DNA from: a virus
Direction: 5' to 3' (one strand)
DNA length: 26,432 nucleotides
Virus record (IMG/VR): IMGVR_UViG_3300027573_000101
Span: 1 to 26,432 of that record
Under the pieces are notes generated by a model that did no database searches, was not told where the DNA came from, and saw only the letters and a list, made by a program, of their open reading frames with translations. A program made the position numbers and the translations under genes. Below, piece after piece: positions 16,548-24,371 of this stretch (position 1 is its first letter; each line of letters begins with the position of its first letter).

Positions 16548-16857
16548 TGGAGCCTCCTGTTATTGTCTTCGCAGCTTCAGCTTTAGATTTTTCAGCTTCA
16601 GCTTTAACAATTTCAGCATGAGCAGTTATAGTAGCTCTAACAATATCACGGATAGGCATTCCATGTTCATCACGGGGGGCCATAGTATACTGCTCAAACG
16701 GAGTAATCTTTGCATCAGGATCAGTACAGTGTTTAACGTCGCGCATACCTTCGAGATATGTAAACAATCTTTCATCCAACATAACAATAGAACCAGCCGG
16801 ATAATTGCAGCCATGAACCAAAAGAGGCTTTAACAATTCAACTTTAACTTGTTGCAT
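16522..16857 (-). CDS. Small hypothetical head-region protein (111 aa)
   Basis: A 111-residue protein with AGGAG six bases before the ATG. Its N-terminal half is compact, with VELLKPLLVHGCNYPAGSIV resembling a small SH3-like barrel, similar to short phage proteins following the capsid gene. Its C-terminus is an Ala/Lys/Glu helix (about 78-98), then a Gly/Ser-rich end. Expression probably depends on reading past the hairpin that follows the capsid gene. I cannot name a function. Confidence 0.6.
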   Translation of the reverse strand: MQQVKVELLKPLLVHGCNYPAGSIVMLDERLFTYLEGMRDVKHCTDPDAKITPFEQYTMAPRDEHGMPIRDIVRATITAHAEIVKAEAEKSKAEAAKTITGGSSGLSKAVS

Positions 16858-16870
16858 ATTACTCTCCTAA

Positions 16871-16899
16871 AAGGGCGGGGGGAACGGCAATCCCCCCGC
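16871..16899 (-). terminator. Strong GC hairpin after the capsid gene, attenuator-like
   Basis: On the minus strand GCGGGGGGA pairs perfectly with TCCCCCCGC (plus 16891-16899 and 16875-16883; 9 bp, 7-nt loop), followed by CCTTTT and then the AGGAG of the next gene. The short T run suggests partial termination or transcript stabilisation, which would raise capsid mRNA relative to downstream genes. It is the strongest hairpin between late genes outside the terminase region. Confidence 0.6.
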
Positions 16900-16916
16900 T
16901 TAACTCGCCTCAACTC

Positions 16917-17888
16917 TTAGCCCAAAGTATCAGCGACCAATCCATGAGCTTTTTCGTTACCCACTTCCAGGGTAAACTCATTCTGGATCAACCGGGATTC
17001 ACCATGGCCTGTACGAGCCAAAGGAATCTGACGCGTCGGCTGTAGATTACCGATAGCCACGAATTCAGGATCGATAATGTATACAGCAGACCCAAATGTA
17101 AAGCGATCAGCAATAAACTTAACCTGACCGAAATCAGATTCGTAGATGTCAACCGCAGAGATAAGTTTACGATCATCAGCATCCTTGTACTTGGTAGCAT
17201 TAGCAAGGAAGGTTGTAGAAACGAGGCGCTTGTTGATCGCACTTACAATAGCGTATTTAGGATTACCACCAGAGGTCCAAACTGCGGACATCACGGTATT
17301 GAACAACGTCTCAGTAAAAGTACGATTCGTTGCACCTGCTGCTCCAATATTACCAATTGGATACCCAGCCGTGCCCCCAGATAGGGTAGGTGGAGTGCTA
17401 CCAGCTCTATCTACGTTTGTAATAAGAAAGGCGTAGAAACTAGCACTCCTACGAGGAGTACCAGAAGGACCTGCAACAGCAATAGTTCTTTGCAGGAACA
17501 TAGTCTCTTTATCACGCTTCAACTCACGGAGCTTATACGTGATTTGCTTAGAAATATCTTCGATATTTGCAGCAGCATCTACCTTTTGCGAGGTATCTGA
17601 TACTGAAACTACCTTATCTGAAATCTGGCAGTAGTTTGAACGCCTGCTAGATACAACCGGGGCGTCAATGGTTGGAGCATTTTCACCTTCCATCACCCAG
17701 TTTGAAGCGTCAACTGCGCCAAGTTCAGTCAAAGGCCATTCATGAAGAATGTGCTTAACCTTTGTAGTTCCAGCAATCATAGACTGGAACGGTGTTTCTG
17801 TCGGAGTAATCATATTCTCCGCTTCAACTAGATCCTCACGGATCGTAGTCATATCGTAGGTTTCGAGTGTTGCAGCCGCGACGGCCAT
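16917..17888 (-). CDS. Major capsid protein, SU10/DUF5309-like (323 aa)
   Basis: Matches the SU10-type major head protein pattern (DUF5309/SU10_MHP). Near the N-terminus TIREDLVEAENMITPTETPF and QSMIAGTTKV are the usual family start, followed by EWPLTELGAVDASNWVMEGE. A long alpha-helical spine follows (ISKQITYKLRELKRDKETMF, about 111-130). The mid and C-terminal regions are mixed beta with VKFIADRF and GHGESRLIQNEFTLE. The size fits an HK97-fold capsid protein. The gene follows the scaffold and has an unusually long leader. TAGGAG lies eight bases before the ATG. It is probably the most expressed gene here. Confidence 0.88.
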   Translation of the reverse strand: MAVAAATLETYDMTTIREDLVEAENMITPTETPFQSMIAGTTKVKHILHEWPLTELGAVDASNWVMEGENAPTIDAPVVSSRRSNYCQISDKVVSVSDTSQKVDAAANIEDISKQITYKLRELKRDKETMFLQRTIAVAGPSGTPRRSASFYAFLITNVDRAGSTPPTLSGGTAGYPIGNIGAAGATNRTFTETLFNTVMSAVWTSGGNPKYAIVSAINKRLVSTTFLANATKYKDADDRKLISAVDIYESDFGQVKFIADRFTFGSAVYIIDPEFVAIGNLQPTRQIPLARTGHGESRLIQNEFTLEVGNEKAHGLVADTLG

Positions 17889-18027
17889 GTGAATGTCTCC
17901 TAGGACTATGATTTATTTGCATTGTGATAGTCCATCTTCCTAGTTTGACACTGTCGCGAAGAGGATGCCTACTTTTGCTATTCTACGGCTTAGCTTCTTT
18001 CGAACCCTCGAGAATAGCCTGCTTTAT
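17889..18027 (-). promoter_or_regulatory. Structured leader of the capsid gene
   Basis: This 139-base gap is long for the operon and holds two inverted repeats. GGACTAT/ATAGTCC (17903-17909 and 17927-17933) ends immediately before the TAGGAG ribosome site. GCTATTCT/AGAATAGC (17977-17984 and 18011-18018) lies farther upstream with a 26-base loop. They may affect capsid mRNA stability or translation. I find no convincing sigma-70-type promoter in the gap, but a phage-specific promoter cannot be excluded. Confidence 0.45.
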
Positions 18028-19020
18028 TTAGCGCCTACCCCGAACTAGGAGTGTTGCCGCTACATCTTCAACTTTGCCAGTCTCTTTCGCTTTCGCTCTG
18101 GCCAAATCTTGAAGACGCTTTAAAGAGCTTGCTGGTGATTTAGTAGCCTTACCAGCTTTGAGAAGAGGTTTCACCGTCACCTCTTTATCCATAACTTTCT
18201 TCTGACTTGCCTCATGGTCAAGCCATTTGCCCGCAGCTTCCAAGACCAAGAAAACACGATGATCCAGAGCTGAAGCTACTTCATGTGGAGTATAACCAAA
18301 TACTTTCGCTGTATCCGCAGCCTTAGACATAAAGACTTTAGATTTTTCAACATCACGAAGCTCTGGAATCTTCTTAGCCAGTGCTAGAGATTCATTTCTA
18401 ATATGTTCTTGACGAGCCTGCTCAGCAAGTTTTTCTTGTTCCGCAGTAATTCGACGATCTTCTTCTGCTACTACTCGCCGTTTGTCCTGAATTTCACGAA
18501 ATTTTTCACGTTCAAGTAGATACCGACCTGGGTCCTTCTGACGTAGAGTATCCCAATCAATATCAGGCTGTTGAGCTCCTTCTAGGATAGCGTCTAGAGC
18601 CGCTAATTTCTGCTTTTGAGTCTCATACCCCTTATAAAGTTCTTGCCCACGAGCATCGAGTTGAGCACGGAGTTCTGTAGCTTCCTGAAGTCGCTTATCA
18701 ATAGCGCCTTCTGCAGAGTATTTATTCTTTAAATCTTTAATTTTAGCTTTTTTGTTTTCACCGTCAACAAGAACATCCAGTTCTATCTCATCGATATCAA
18801 TATCTTCTTCCCCTTCTTCGCCAGTAGGCTCTTCAAGAGGAGGTTTTTCTTCCGTCTCAGGTTCTTCTACAGGAGGTTTTGGTTCCGCCTTAGCAACCGG
18901 AGGTTGTGTTCCATTAGGTTTTGCAGTCGCAGGTTTTTCCTCTGAACCTGGAGCAGGCATAATCAGAGACTTAGCAACCTCATCTAGCGAGCCATCATCA
19001 AAATCGTTATCAGGCGACAT
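18028..19020 (-). CDS. Capsid scaffolding / assembly protein (330 aa)
   Basis: A very charged, probably mostly helical 330-residue protein between portal and capsid genes, the usual place for a scaffold. Residues 1-75 are acidic and Pro/Glu-rich (EEPETEEKPP, GEEGEEDIDIDEIELDVLVD). Then YSAEGAIDKRLQEATELRAQ begins long coiled-coil-like helices to about 220. The C-terminus is basic (SSLKRLQDLARAKAKETGK), as expected for the capsid-binding end of a scaffold. AAGGA lies six bases upstream of the ATG, which overlaps the previous gene by 11 bases. No protease signature is visible. Confidence 0.75.
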   Translation of the reverse strand: MSPDNDFDDGSLDEVAKSLIMPAPGSEEKPATAKPNGTQPPVAKAEPKPPVEEPETEEKPPLEEPTGEEGEEDIDIDEIELDVLVDGENKKAKIKDLKNKYSAEGAIDKRLQEATELRAQLDARGQELYKGYETQKQKLAALDAILEGAQQPDIDWDTLRQKDPGRYLLEREKFREIQDKRRVVAEEDRRITAEQEKLAEQARQEHIRNESLALAKKIPELRDVEKSKVFMSKAADTAKVFGYTPHEVASALDHRVFLVLEAAGKWLDHEASQKKVMDKEVTVKPLLKAGKATKSPASSLKRLQDLARAKAKETGKVEDVAATLLVRGRR

Positions 19021-19237
19021 TTAGCATCCTTATTTCATTAGCTATTCTTGTCAATTGTTCTACAAATTTATCAACGACTTTAGCTTGATAAAACAAATTA
19101 TCTCTTTCAACAATATCTTCTGCCAAAAGCATAGCCGAGGCATATTCTTGTTTCATATCACGAATTATATCATCAAATAAAGGGTTATCAACTATTTCCT
19201 TTATCAGTTGTTTCCGACGGAATTCCAAATCGTTCAT
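19010..19237 (-). CDS. Small helical protein between portal and scaffold (75 aa)
   Basis: A 75-residue, probably all-helical protein: MNDLEFRRKQLIKEIVDNPL, a second charged helix around YASAMLLAEDIVERDNLFYQ and a third around KVVDKFVEQLTRIANEIRM. Its ATG overlaps the portal stop (ATGA) and its end overlaps the scaffold start by 11 bases, so it is coupled to both. Small helical ORFs are common at this spot in phages with P22-type portals. I know of no demonstrated function. Confidence 0.7.
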   Translation of the reverse strand: MNDLEFRRKQLIKEIVDNPLFDDIIRDMKQEYASAMLLAEDIVERDNLFYQAKVVDKFVEQLTRIANEIRMLNVA

Positions 19238-21378
19238 TGGACCGTTCCATTCGTTCTCTGAGCAGCAACCTTCGCTTCCGTTGCTTTAATTTTTTCTTCC
19301 TCAAGGCCGACTTTAGCGACATCAACCGCAAAGTCCATGTCTGCCTTATCCCGTTCACGATCATCCTGCATATAAATTTCTGCAGTCCTTAACTTATTAT
19401 CAGAAATAAGTTTTGCTATCTGCGCCTTTAGCTGACCTATATCATTCTGACTCTTCTGTTGCAACTTCTGTAAATCACTGTCGTGCTTGAGTTGCGCCTT
19501 CTGAGCCTCAACTTTAACAAGGTCCAGCATAGCTTGATTTTGAGCCTGCTGAGCCTGTTGCATCTGTTTTTGGTTCTCACTAGCAGCCTGTTTCTGCTGT
19601 TGATCAAATTGTTGAATAATTTCAGGTGGAACATACGGAAAATAGTCTTGATTGGTATGAATACCACTCAATCTATTTAAATCTTTTAGAGTAGTACGAA
19701 CATTATCCCAACTACAGAGTGGATTAGCAAGACCAAACTGCTGAATAATCAACTGTTGAGCAGACAGAGTCTGCATCAAAGCCATTTTCTTTTCATCAAT
19801 ACGGCCTGAACCAAGCCCAACATTAACCCGAACAGATACTTGATCGTGCCACCAACTAGGCTTAACAGTCATATATCCAGAGGATGTCTTGATAGACTGC
19901 TCTTGCTTTACATGACTGATAGCTGTACGTAGAATACATAGAAAAAGTTCTTTAATCCCAGATTCACCAATATTCCGGGCCATCATTTCAATTCGTGCAT
20001 CTGATCCAGCGACAGCCGCCGCAGCAGCCACTTTCGTTGTAGATTGTAGAGCGTCAGCATCCAAACCCTGTGATAATGGGGTAATTCCAGAGCGTTTTTG
20101 AGATACTTCGTCAAGATACTGTAAAACCGGAAGAGTGGCACCAGCTACAAATGGAGTAACAAGTTCATTAATTTGCCCCATTTGCCGAACACGGATAATA
20201 GCTCCTATTTCACCATTCTTAACATCCTCTAAATTAACTACTTTCTCGTTAACTTCTGTTCTTGGGTTATTGACAAGAGCAGTATTATCTACAATAGAAC
20301 GTAAAAGAGCAGTCTGTGCATCTTGATCTTGTACTAGATCTTCGGCCAAACATATTGGATGAAATACATGAGGTTGGAATTCTGACCTGACAACGGCGTA
20401 ATTGGCGTAGTTAATAGGCTCATCAGACAAGAGTTTATAGTCTTCTCCGACAAGACCAAGTCGTCTGAGTTCTGCGATTCCATCTCCATCTGCATCTATC
20501 CGTATCAAGGCTTCCGTAAACAAGAGTTCACGCGAAGTAGGATCTATAGTAGGTGAAGCTCCACCCTCTTCCTTAACTGTATAAACTCGTCTACGCTCTT
20601 GATCTTCAGTAGAACTTTCACTGTAAGTTGGAATATCTTTTAAATCTTCAAACTTATAGCCCATTTCAATAAGAGCAGAAACTTTTTCAGCTCTACGATG
20701 CCCTACAAGGAAAGCTCCTTCGACATCAGTAGCTTCACCATCTACAATGAATTCTTCAGGTGGAACACACGCCAAAGTCCATATATATTTTGACCGAAGA
20801 CCTGTAAAAACAGACTCTGTTGTACTCTGCTCAGTCATTTTCATCTGAGTTCGTTGAGTAATAGCCTCAACTTCTTCAGGAGCAGCAGTTTCGTAGGTCT
20901 TATGATAAGGAATTTCTTTCTTTTGAACGGTGATCTTAATCACACCGACTCTAGCTTTGAGCGAATCAATGCAAGACTCAATAAAAGCCCGATAACCCCC
21001 CGCCTTCCAAAAGACTGAGTTACAATAGATTGTAGCATCCTCACACATCTTCTCGTCCTCCTCATCATCTGAGTAGAACTGAGCAACTGTATCAGTTTGT
21101 GTGAAAATACGAGCAATAGAAGGAATTACAGACTTAACACCATCCCGAACCTTAGTAACGATTACTTTTGACCGCCCTTCAACCGTCTTAAGACCCACTT
21201 GGCCCTGATAATACTTATCGACAGTGTGGCGTATGCCCTCCAGGTTCGAACCAATGAAATCAACCGCTGACTCAACGGCGGTTTTAGCGATTTTTTCAAT
21301 TTCTTCATGAATTAACGGCTTAATGATCGTAGGATCATTGTCCTTATCGTTCTTAGAACTACTCTCGAATAATGCCAT
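19234..21378 (-). CDS. Portal protein, P22-type (714 aa)
   Basis: The ring at the capsid vertex through which DNA enters and leaves, and to which the adaptor binds. At 714 residues it matches large P22-type portals. Recognisable parts are DKYYQGQVGLKTVEGRSKVI with VIPSIARIF, the VPPEEFIVDGEATDVEGAFL segment (about 210-229), a wing region, and ISHVKQEQ preceding the stem/barrel part. Residues 585-714 form a Gln/Lys-rich coiled coil like the P22 portal barrel. The ribosome site is weak (GGGGA, 11 bases upstream). The 78 bases before it (21379-21456) hold only AT-rich DNA and a 12-codon ORF. Confidence 0.88.
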   Translation of the reverse strand: MALFESSSKNDKDNDPTIIKPLIHEEIEKIAKTAVESAVDFIGSNLEGIRHTVDKYYQGQVGLKTVEGRSKVIVTKVRDGVKSVIPSIARIFTQTDTVAQFYSDDEEDEKMCEDATIYCNSVFWKAGGYRAFIESCIDSLKARVGVIKITVQKKEIPYHKTYETAAPEEVEAITQRTQMKMTEQSTTESVFTGLRSKYIWTLACVPPEEFIVDGEATDVEGAFLVGHRRAEKVSALIEMGYKFEDLKDIPTYSESSTEDQERRRVYTVKEEGGASPTIDPTSRELLFTEALIRIDADGDGIAELRRLGLVGEDYKLLSDEPINYANYAVVRSEFQPHVFHPICLAEDLVQDQDAQTALLRSIVDNTALVNNPRTEVNEKVVNLEDVKNGEIGAIIRVRQMGQINELVTPFVAGATLPVLQYLDEVSQKRSGITPLSQGLDADALQSTTKVAAAAAVAGSDARIEMMARNIGESGIKELFLCILRTAISHVKQEQSIKTSSGYMTVKPSWWHDQVSVRVNVGLGSGRIDEKKMALMQTLSAQQLIIQQFGLANPLCSWDNVRTTLKDLNRLSGIHTNQDYFPYVPPEIIQQFDQQQKQAASENQKQMQQAQQAQNQAMLDLVKVEAQKAQLKHDSDLQKLQQKSQNDIGQLKAQIAKLISDNKLRTAEIYMQDDRERDKADMDFAVDVAKVGLEEEKIKATEAKVAAQRTNGTVQ

Positions 21379-21456
21379 TAGTTAAAATTTCCCCGAATAC
21401 TATAGACTACACCAAAATTATGGCTTTTTTATGGCACTCACCCATATTTTTAACAT

Positions 21457-22035
21457 TTATTTTATATTCTTATTATAAAACACCAACCCACTTCTGGCAA
21501 GATGCTCCGCACCCTCTGATCCAGCTATAATTCGCACTCTTTGAGTATCTATATCTAATAAAGAAAACCAATGCTCTTCCATTACTTTAATCCAATACTT
21601 CTCAGATTGGCAATTTACATGATGAAAGCCACCTTGACCAGGAAAAGCATGAGATAATATTACAAATTTCCCACATTCTAAAGATGCTAGTATATTAGGA
21701 AGATATCTTGCTTCTACATGTTCTACAGTTTCTATACAAATTACTAAATCTACACGAGTAACAACAGCATGACGCGTCAAATCATGATGAATTGTAGGAT
21801 AAACTGCTCTTCTAGCATTAGCATAAAGACCATCAACAGCAAGGGCGGGGACGCCCAGGGAGTGGAAGTAACTCGCGGCATACCCCATCCCAGAACCGAG
21901 ATCCATCATAGATTTAATAGCGAATCTATCTACCAAATAATCCCAGACCTTAGGACTATGAGTACAAGGGTCTCCTACGAAGATATTCCCACCTACATGG
22001 GGCTGAGTAGGATCTTCAGCATAATCATAATTCAT
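21457..22035 (-). CDS. Class I SAM-dependent methyltransferase (192 aa)
   Basis: I prefer ATG 22035, which overlaps the terminase stop as ATGA, over a TTG at 22071. The protein has the Rossmann-type order of class I methyltransferases: MMDLGSGMGYAASYF (motif I, Asp45 to Gly51), an acidic AVDG at the end of strand 2, DLVICIETVEHV (96-107, motif IV) and a later HAFPGQGGFHHVN loop. There is no NPPY or PC motif of typical DNA base methyltransferases, so a small-molecule, sugar or protein substrate is more likely. Its place between terminase and portal is unusual. Its surroundings are more AT-rich than the terminase gene, which suggests insertion. Confidence 0.82.
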   Translation of the reverse strand: MNYDYAEDPTQPHVGGNIFVGDPCTHSPKVWDYLVDRFAIKSMMDLGSGMGYAASYFHSLGVPALAVDGLYANARRAVYPTIHHDLTRHAVVTRVDLVICIETVEHVEARYLPNILASLECGKFVILSHAFPGQGGFHHVNCQSEKYWIKVMEEHWFSLLDIDTQRVRIIAGSEGAEHLARSGLVFYNKNIK

Positions 22036-23297
22036 GCTACGGATCCAGCACGGCTTATCGGTGTCTTCCAATCAGACTTATTAGGTCCTCCAAGAAGGAG
22101 TCCTCCTTCCGCTGCATATCTAAACGCGTCGGCACCATGCGAGGCCCAGTCGTGTAAAGGTTCTGTTTTTTGCACTTGCATCTTTTCAACCCATTCTGCT
22201 CTATACATCCGCAGACATTCAAGTCCACGCTCGCAACCATCCACATCGAAGAAGCACATAGGTAATATACCACGAACGGCTGATATCCCATCATCCTTAG
22301 CTTCCTTGGTCAATAGAAAGCATTTATTATTTCGCTTTTCTAGAAATTCTACTCGTGTCAGCCCAGTCTGGAGCTCATGTGCTCCTGCATCGTGTGGTAA
22401 GATATGAAGGTCTATCTTATATGGAAGTGAACTAATCCAATCGCAATAGTGTCCAAGATCTTTATTTTTATCTTCATAATACTTAATGAAATGCCACTCT
22501 AGCCCCACCATCTGGAAAACCCAGATCGAGAGCATATCCCCGAACGCCAAATCCCAGGCAGCAAATGTTTGGGCTGATCGGTCGTGAGCGACATACGTGA
22601 TTCTTCCAGAAGCTTCAGCTTCGCTAATATGCTTGCCGTAATAGGATCCCGTGGTGAGGATTTCATATCCACCAGCCCAAGTATGCTCCGCCATAGCCGG
22701 GTCGGTTGCGTAGTCATGAAGCATCTCCTCATATAACACATCAGGAAAGAAGGGGTTATCCTGCCAGTTCGCCTTTACCACAACCGTATTTGGCGGCTTG
22801 ATAGGCTGGCGGAAGAAAAGATCGACAGCGTCAGTCTTGAAGCGAGGATTCCACGAAGCCCAGATCTCTGAGTCGGGTTTTCGTATCGTAGGACGAAGTA
22901 GACGCCAGGAAGCGTGAGAAATATTCTGTGCCTCTTCACACCATGCGATGTCGTAACCTTCCAAACTCTTAATATTCCCAGCATTATAAGACTGAAGTCC
23001 CTTAAAGATCATCAGGGCGCTATTGACGCCCCGAATCTCCTGATCTAATATCTCGAAATGTGATTGAAGATTCATATCTTCAATCTTATCTATCACAAGC
23101 TGCCTCACCGACTCCCTAATCGATGACTGCACCTCACGCAGACACACTATCCTCTTGGGCTTTTCATACATTTTGAGGACAGATTGCTCGGCAAAGAAAT
23201 GACTCTTGCCGCTACCCCGTCCTCCATGAGCTCCCTTATAGCGGGCATCCGCTAAGAGGGGAACGAATACCGCAGGAACTGCTCTATTTAGTTCCAT
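22032..23297 (-). CDS. terL: Terminase large subunit (421 aa)
   Basis: The DNA-packaging ATPase/nuclease. Walker A is GGRGSGKS (25-32), Walker B IAWCEEA (117-123) with the catalytic glutamate, and the coupling motif ASWNP is at 147-151. The C-terminal nuclease has Asp249 (WDLAFGD), Asp303 (LPHDAGAH) and HDWASHGADAFRY (382-394, with Asp383 and Asp390). The pattern is closest to the Terminase_3/PBSX-XtmB type. Length is normal. Translation of this ATG is probably coupled to the small upstream ORF it overlaps by 14 bases, since its own ribosome site (CAGGG) is poor. Confidence 0.93.
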   Translation of the reverse strand: MELNRAVPAVFVPLLADARYKGAHGGRGSGKSHFFAEQSVLKMYEKPKRIVCLREVQSSIRESVRQLVIDKIEDMNLQSHFEILDQEIRGVNSALMIFKGLQSYNAGNIKSLEGYDIAWCEEAQNISHASWRLLRPTIRKPDSEIWASWNPRFKTDAVDLFFRQPIKPPNTVVVKANWQDNPFFPDVLYEEMLHDYATDPAMAEHTWAGGYEILTTGSYYGKHISEAEASGRITYVAHDRSAQTFAAWDLAFGDMLSIWVFQMVGLEWHFIKYYEDKNKDLGHYCDWISSLPYKIDLHILPHDAGAHELQTGLTRVEFLEKRNNKCFLLTKEAKDDGISAVRGILPMCFFDVDGCERGLECLRMYRAEWVEKMQVQKTEPLHDWASHGADAFRYAAEGGLLLGGPNKSDWKTPISRAGSVA

Positions 23298-23409
23298 TAC
23301 CCTGCGCTATCTTAATTATATTATCCATCCATACCGCGGTATTAGGAAAATCTTCCTTCACGCCCAGGCAATACACTATTACCGCCCTTAATCGCTCATT
23401 AGATGACAT
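23284..23409 (-). CDS. 41-residue ORF upstream of the large terminase
   Basis: ATG 23409 follows a near-perfect AAGGAGG (23415-23421) by five bases and opens a 41-codon frame that ends 14 bases inside terL. The product begins MSSNERLRAVIVYCLGVKED and ends WMDNIIKIAQGNGTK, a plausible small amphipathic two-helix protein. The strong ribosome site and overlap suggest it is real or acts as a translational coupler for terL. Part of the ribosome site (23418-23421) lies inside the outer stem of the adjacent structured element, so translation could depend on RNA folding. I recognise no family. Confidence 0.7.
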   Translation of the reverse strand: MSSNERLRAVIVYCLGVKEDFPNTAVWMDNIIKIAQGNGTK

Positions 23410-23417
23410 CAGCACCT

Positions 23418-23665
23418 CCTTATTTGAAGGATACTAGGCGACGTGTACTTTGTCTTTGGGGATCTGTCGAGTGTTACCTGCTCGAGCAATCTAACACCCT
23501 CATCCTTGCTTCCTAGTATCCATCAAATAAGGGAAACTCTAGAGGGTAGAGGCAAGACCGGGGGTCGCGCGTTCCCTCTAGAGTCCCATACAGCACAGGG
23601 GCGAACCCTTTGCTGGATCGTTACCCGGAGAAGGTTTGGGCGATGCTCTCCCGTCTCCTCCGGGT
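23418..23665 (-). ncRNA. Chain of hairpins before the terminase: candidate packaging site or structured RNA
   Basis: Consecutive inverted repeats fill the gene-free gap: 23418-23438 with 23512-23532 (21 bp, one mismatch), enclosing GTGTTA/TAACAC (23471-23476, 23492-23497) around palindrome TGCTCGAGCA; ACTCTAGAGGG with CCCTCTAGAGT (23536-23546, 23574-23584) enclosing GACC/GGTC; CAGCA.AGGG with CCCT.TGCTG (23591-23600, 23606-23615), with a UUCGC loop on the minus strand; ACCCGGAG with CTCCGGGT (23623-23630, 23658-23665). The string suggests a folded RNA in the late transcript or a terminase recognition site. Known roles near terminase genes include cos/pac sites and, in phi29, packaging RNA. 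I cannot choose between them. Confidence 0.5.
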
Positions 23666-23687
23666 CGCTAAGCAGGCGGACGGTGAA

Positions 23688-24014
23688 TCAACCCGCTAAG
23701 TTCAAACCTTTGATGCGTGGATCTTCGAACAACTTGTCAATCACAGCCTGCACAGCCTCGCGCTCAGCAGTCAAGTGACGTATTGCCATGACCCACGCAT
23801 CCCAGGATCCGGAGTGCTCCGAATGCCTAGTCTTATTCCCCTCTGCCCCCGCAATCATCTGCATAAGCGTATCACGATACTCCTGAGTATACGACAAGAT
23901 AGCTCTAAGAGCCACAGTCTCCTGCCTCTTTATCTCAGCTTCTGTGAGCTCATGCGCCTGCGAGGGTGATTCTACCTTCGGTAATACCTTCGACAGATCC
24001 GACAGATCCAACAT
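23688..24014 (-). CDS. Small hypothetical protein in the terminase region (108 aa)
   Basis: A 108-residue, mostly helical charged protein. It contains ELTEAEIKRQETVALRAILS, then a basic/polar stretch with NKTRHSEHSG, and HLTAEREAVQAVIDKLFEDP near the end. AGGGGG lies six bases before the ATG. It sits between the small and large terminase genes and right before the structured element, so an accessory packaging or DNA-binding role is possible, but I see no defining motif and do not recognise a family. Confidence 0.65.
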   Translation of the reverse strand: MLDLSDLSKVLPKVESPSQAHELTEAEIKRQETVALRAILSYTQEYRDTLMQMIAGAEGNKTRHSEHSGSWDAWVMAIRHLTAEREAVQAVIDKLFEDPRIKGLNLAG

Positions 24015-24041
24015 ACCCTACCCCCTGATATAGAACTCTAA

Positions 24042-24371
24042 CTACGCTACCTTCTTAACTTCAGGCTTCGGAGGTTCTGCCTTCTTAACTATCTCGAAAT
24101 CTGCCACAGATAGAGCTCCCCCAACTCCCGCTGGGCCATCCACTAGCTTCAGAGAACCACTGGAATGAACAATTCCTACCTTGAAATCTCCTTCCCACGT
24201 CTTATCCTCTGCCTTCTTCCGCCTCACCGTATCCCCGGCCTCGATGGTCTTAGCCTTGAGCTCTGCTTTGGCCTTCTCAGCCTTAGCCTGATCTTCCTTA
24301 GCCTTCGCTTCCGCAACTTTCGCTTCTTCTGCGGCCTTCGCTTCTGCTACTTTGTCCATCTTAATCTCCAT
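24042..24371 (-). CDS. Ala/Lys/Glu-rich protein with small C-terminal domain (109 aa)
   Basis: Residues ~5-42 are an Ala/Lys/Glu-only coiled coil (heptad-like AEAKAKEDQAKAEKAKAELK). After it comes a compact beta-like part with AGDTVRRKK, GIVHSSGSLKLVDGP and ADFEIVKKAEPPKPEVKKVA, reminiscent of a small barrel. ATG 24371 overlaps the small-terminase stop (TAATG). An alternative ATG at 24359 has GGAG six bases upstream and may be the main start. No family recognised. The coil resembles the Ala/Lys/Glu tail of the gene at 16522-16857. Confidence 0.65.
   Translation of the reverse strand: MEIKMDKVAEAKAAEEAKVAEAKAKEDQAKAEKAKAELKAKTIEAGDTVRRKKAEDKTWEGDFKVGIVHSSGSLKLVDGPAGVGGALSVADFEIVKKAEPPKPEVKKVA

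Noticed and set aside
21418-21456. A 12-codon ORF between methyltransferase and portal
   Set aside because: Too short, AT-rich, no ribosome site, and no leader-peptide features such as repeated regulatory codons.
23443-23778. A 111-codon plus-strand frame across the hairpin region
   Set aside because: It is antisense to an operon, overlaps the end of a minus-strand gene, has a low-complexity Arg/Ser-rich product and no ribosome site. The stretch is better explained by inverted repeats.
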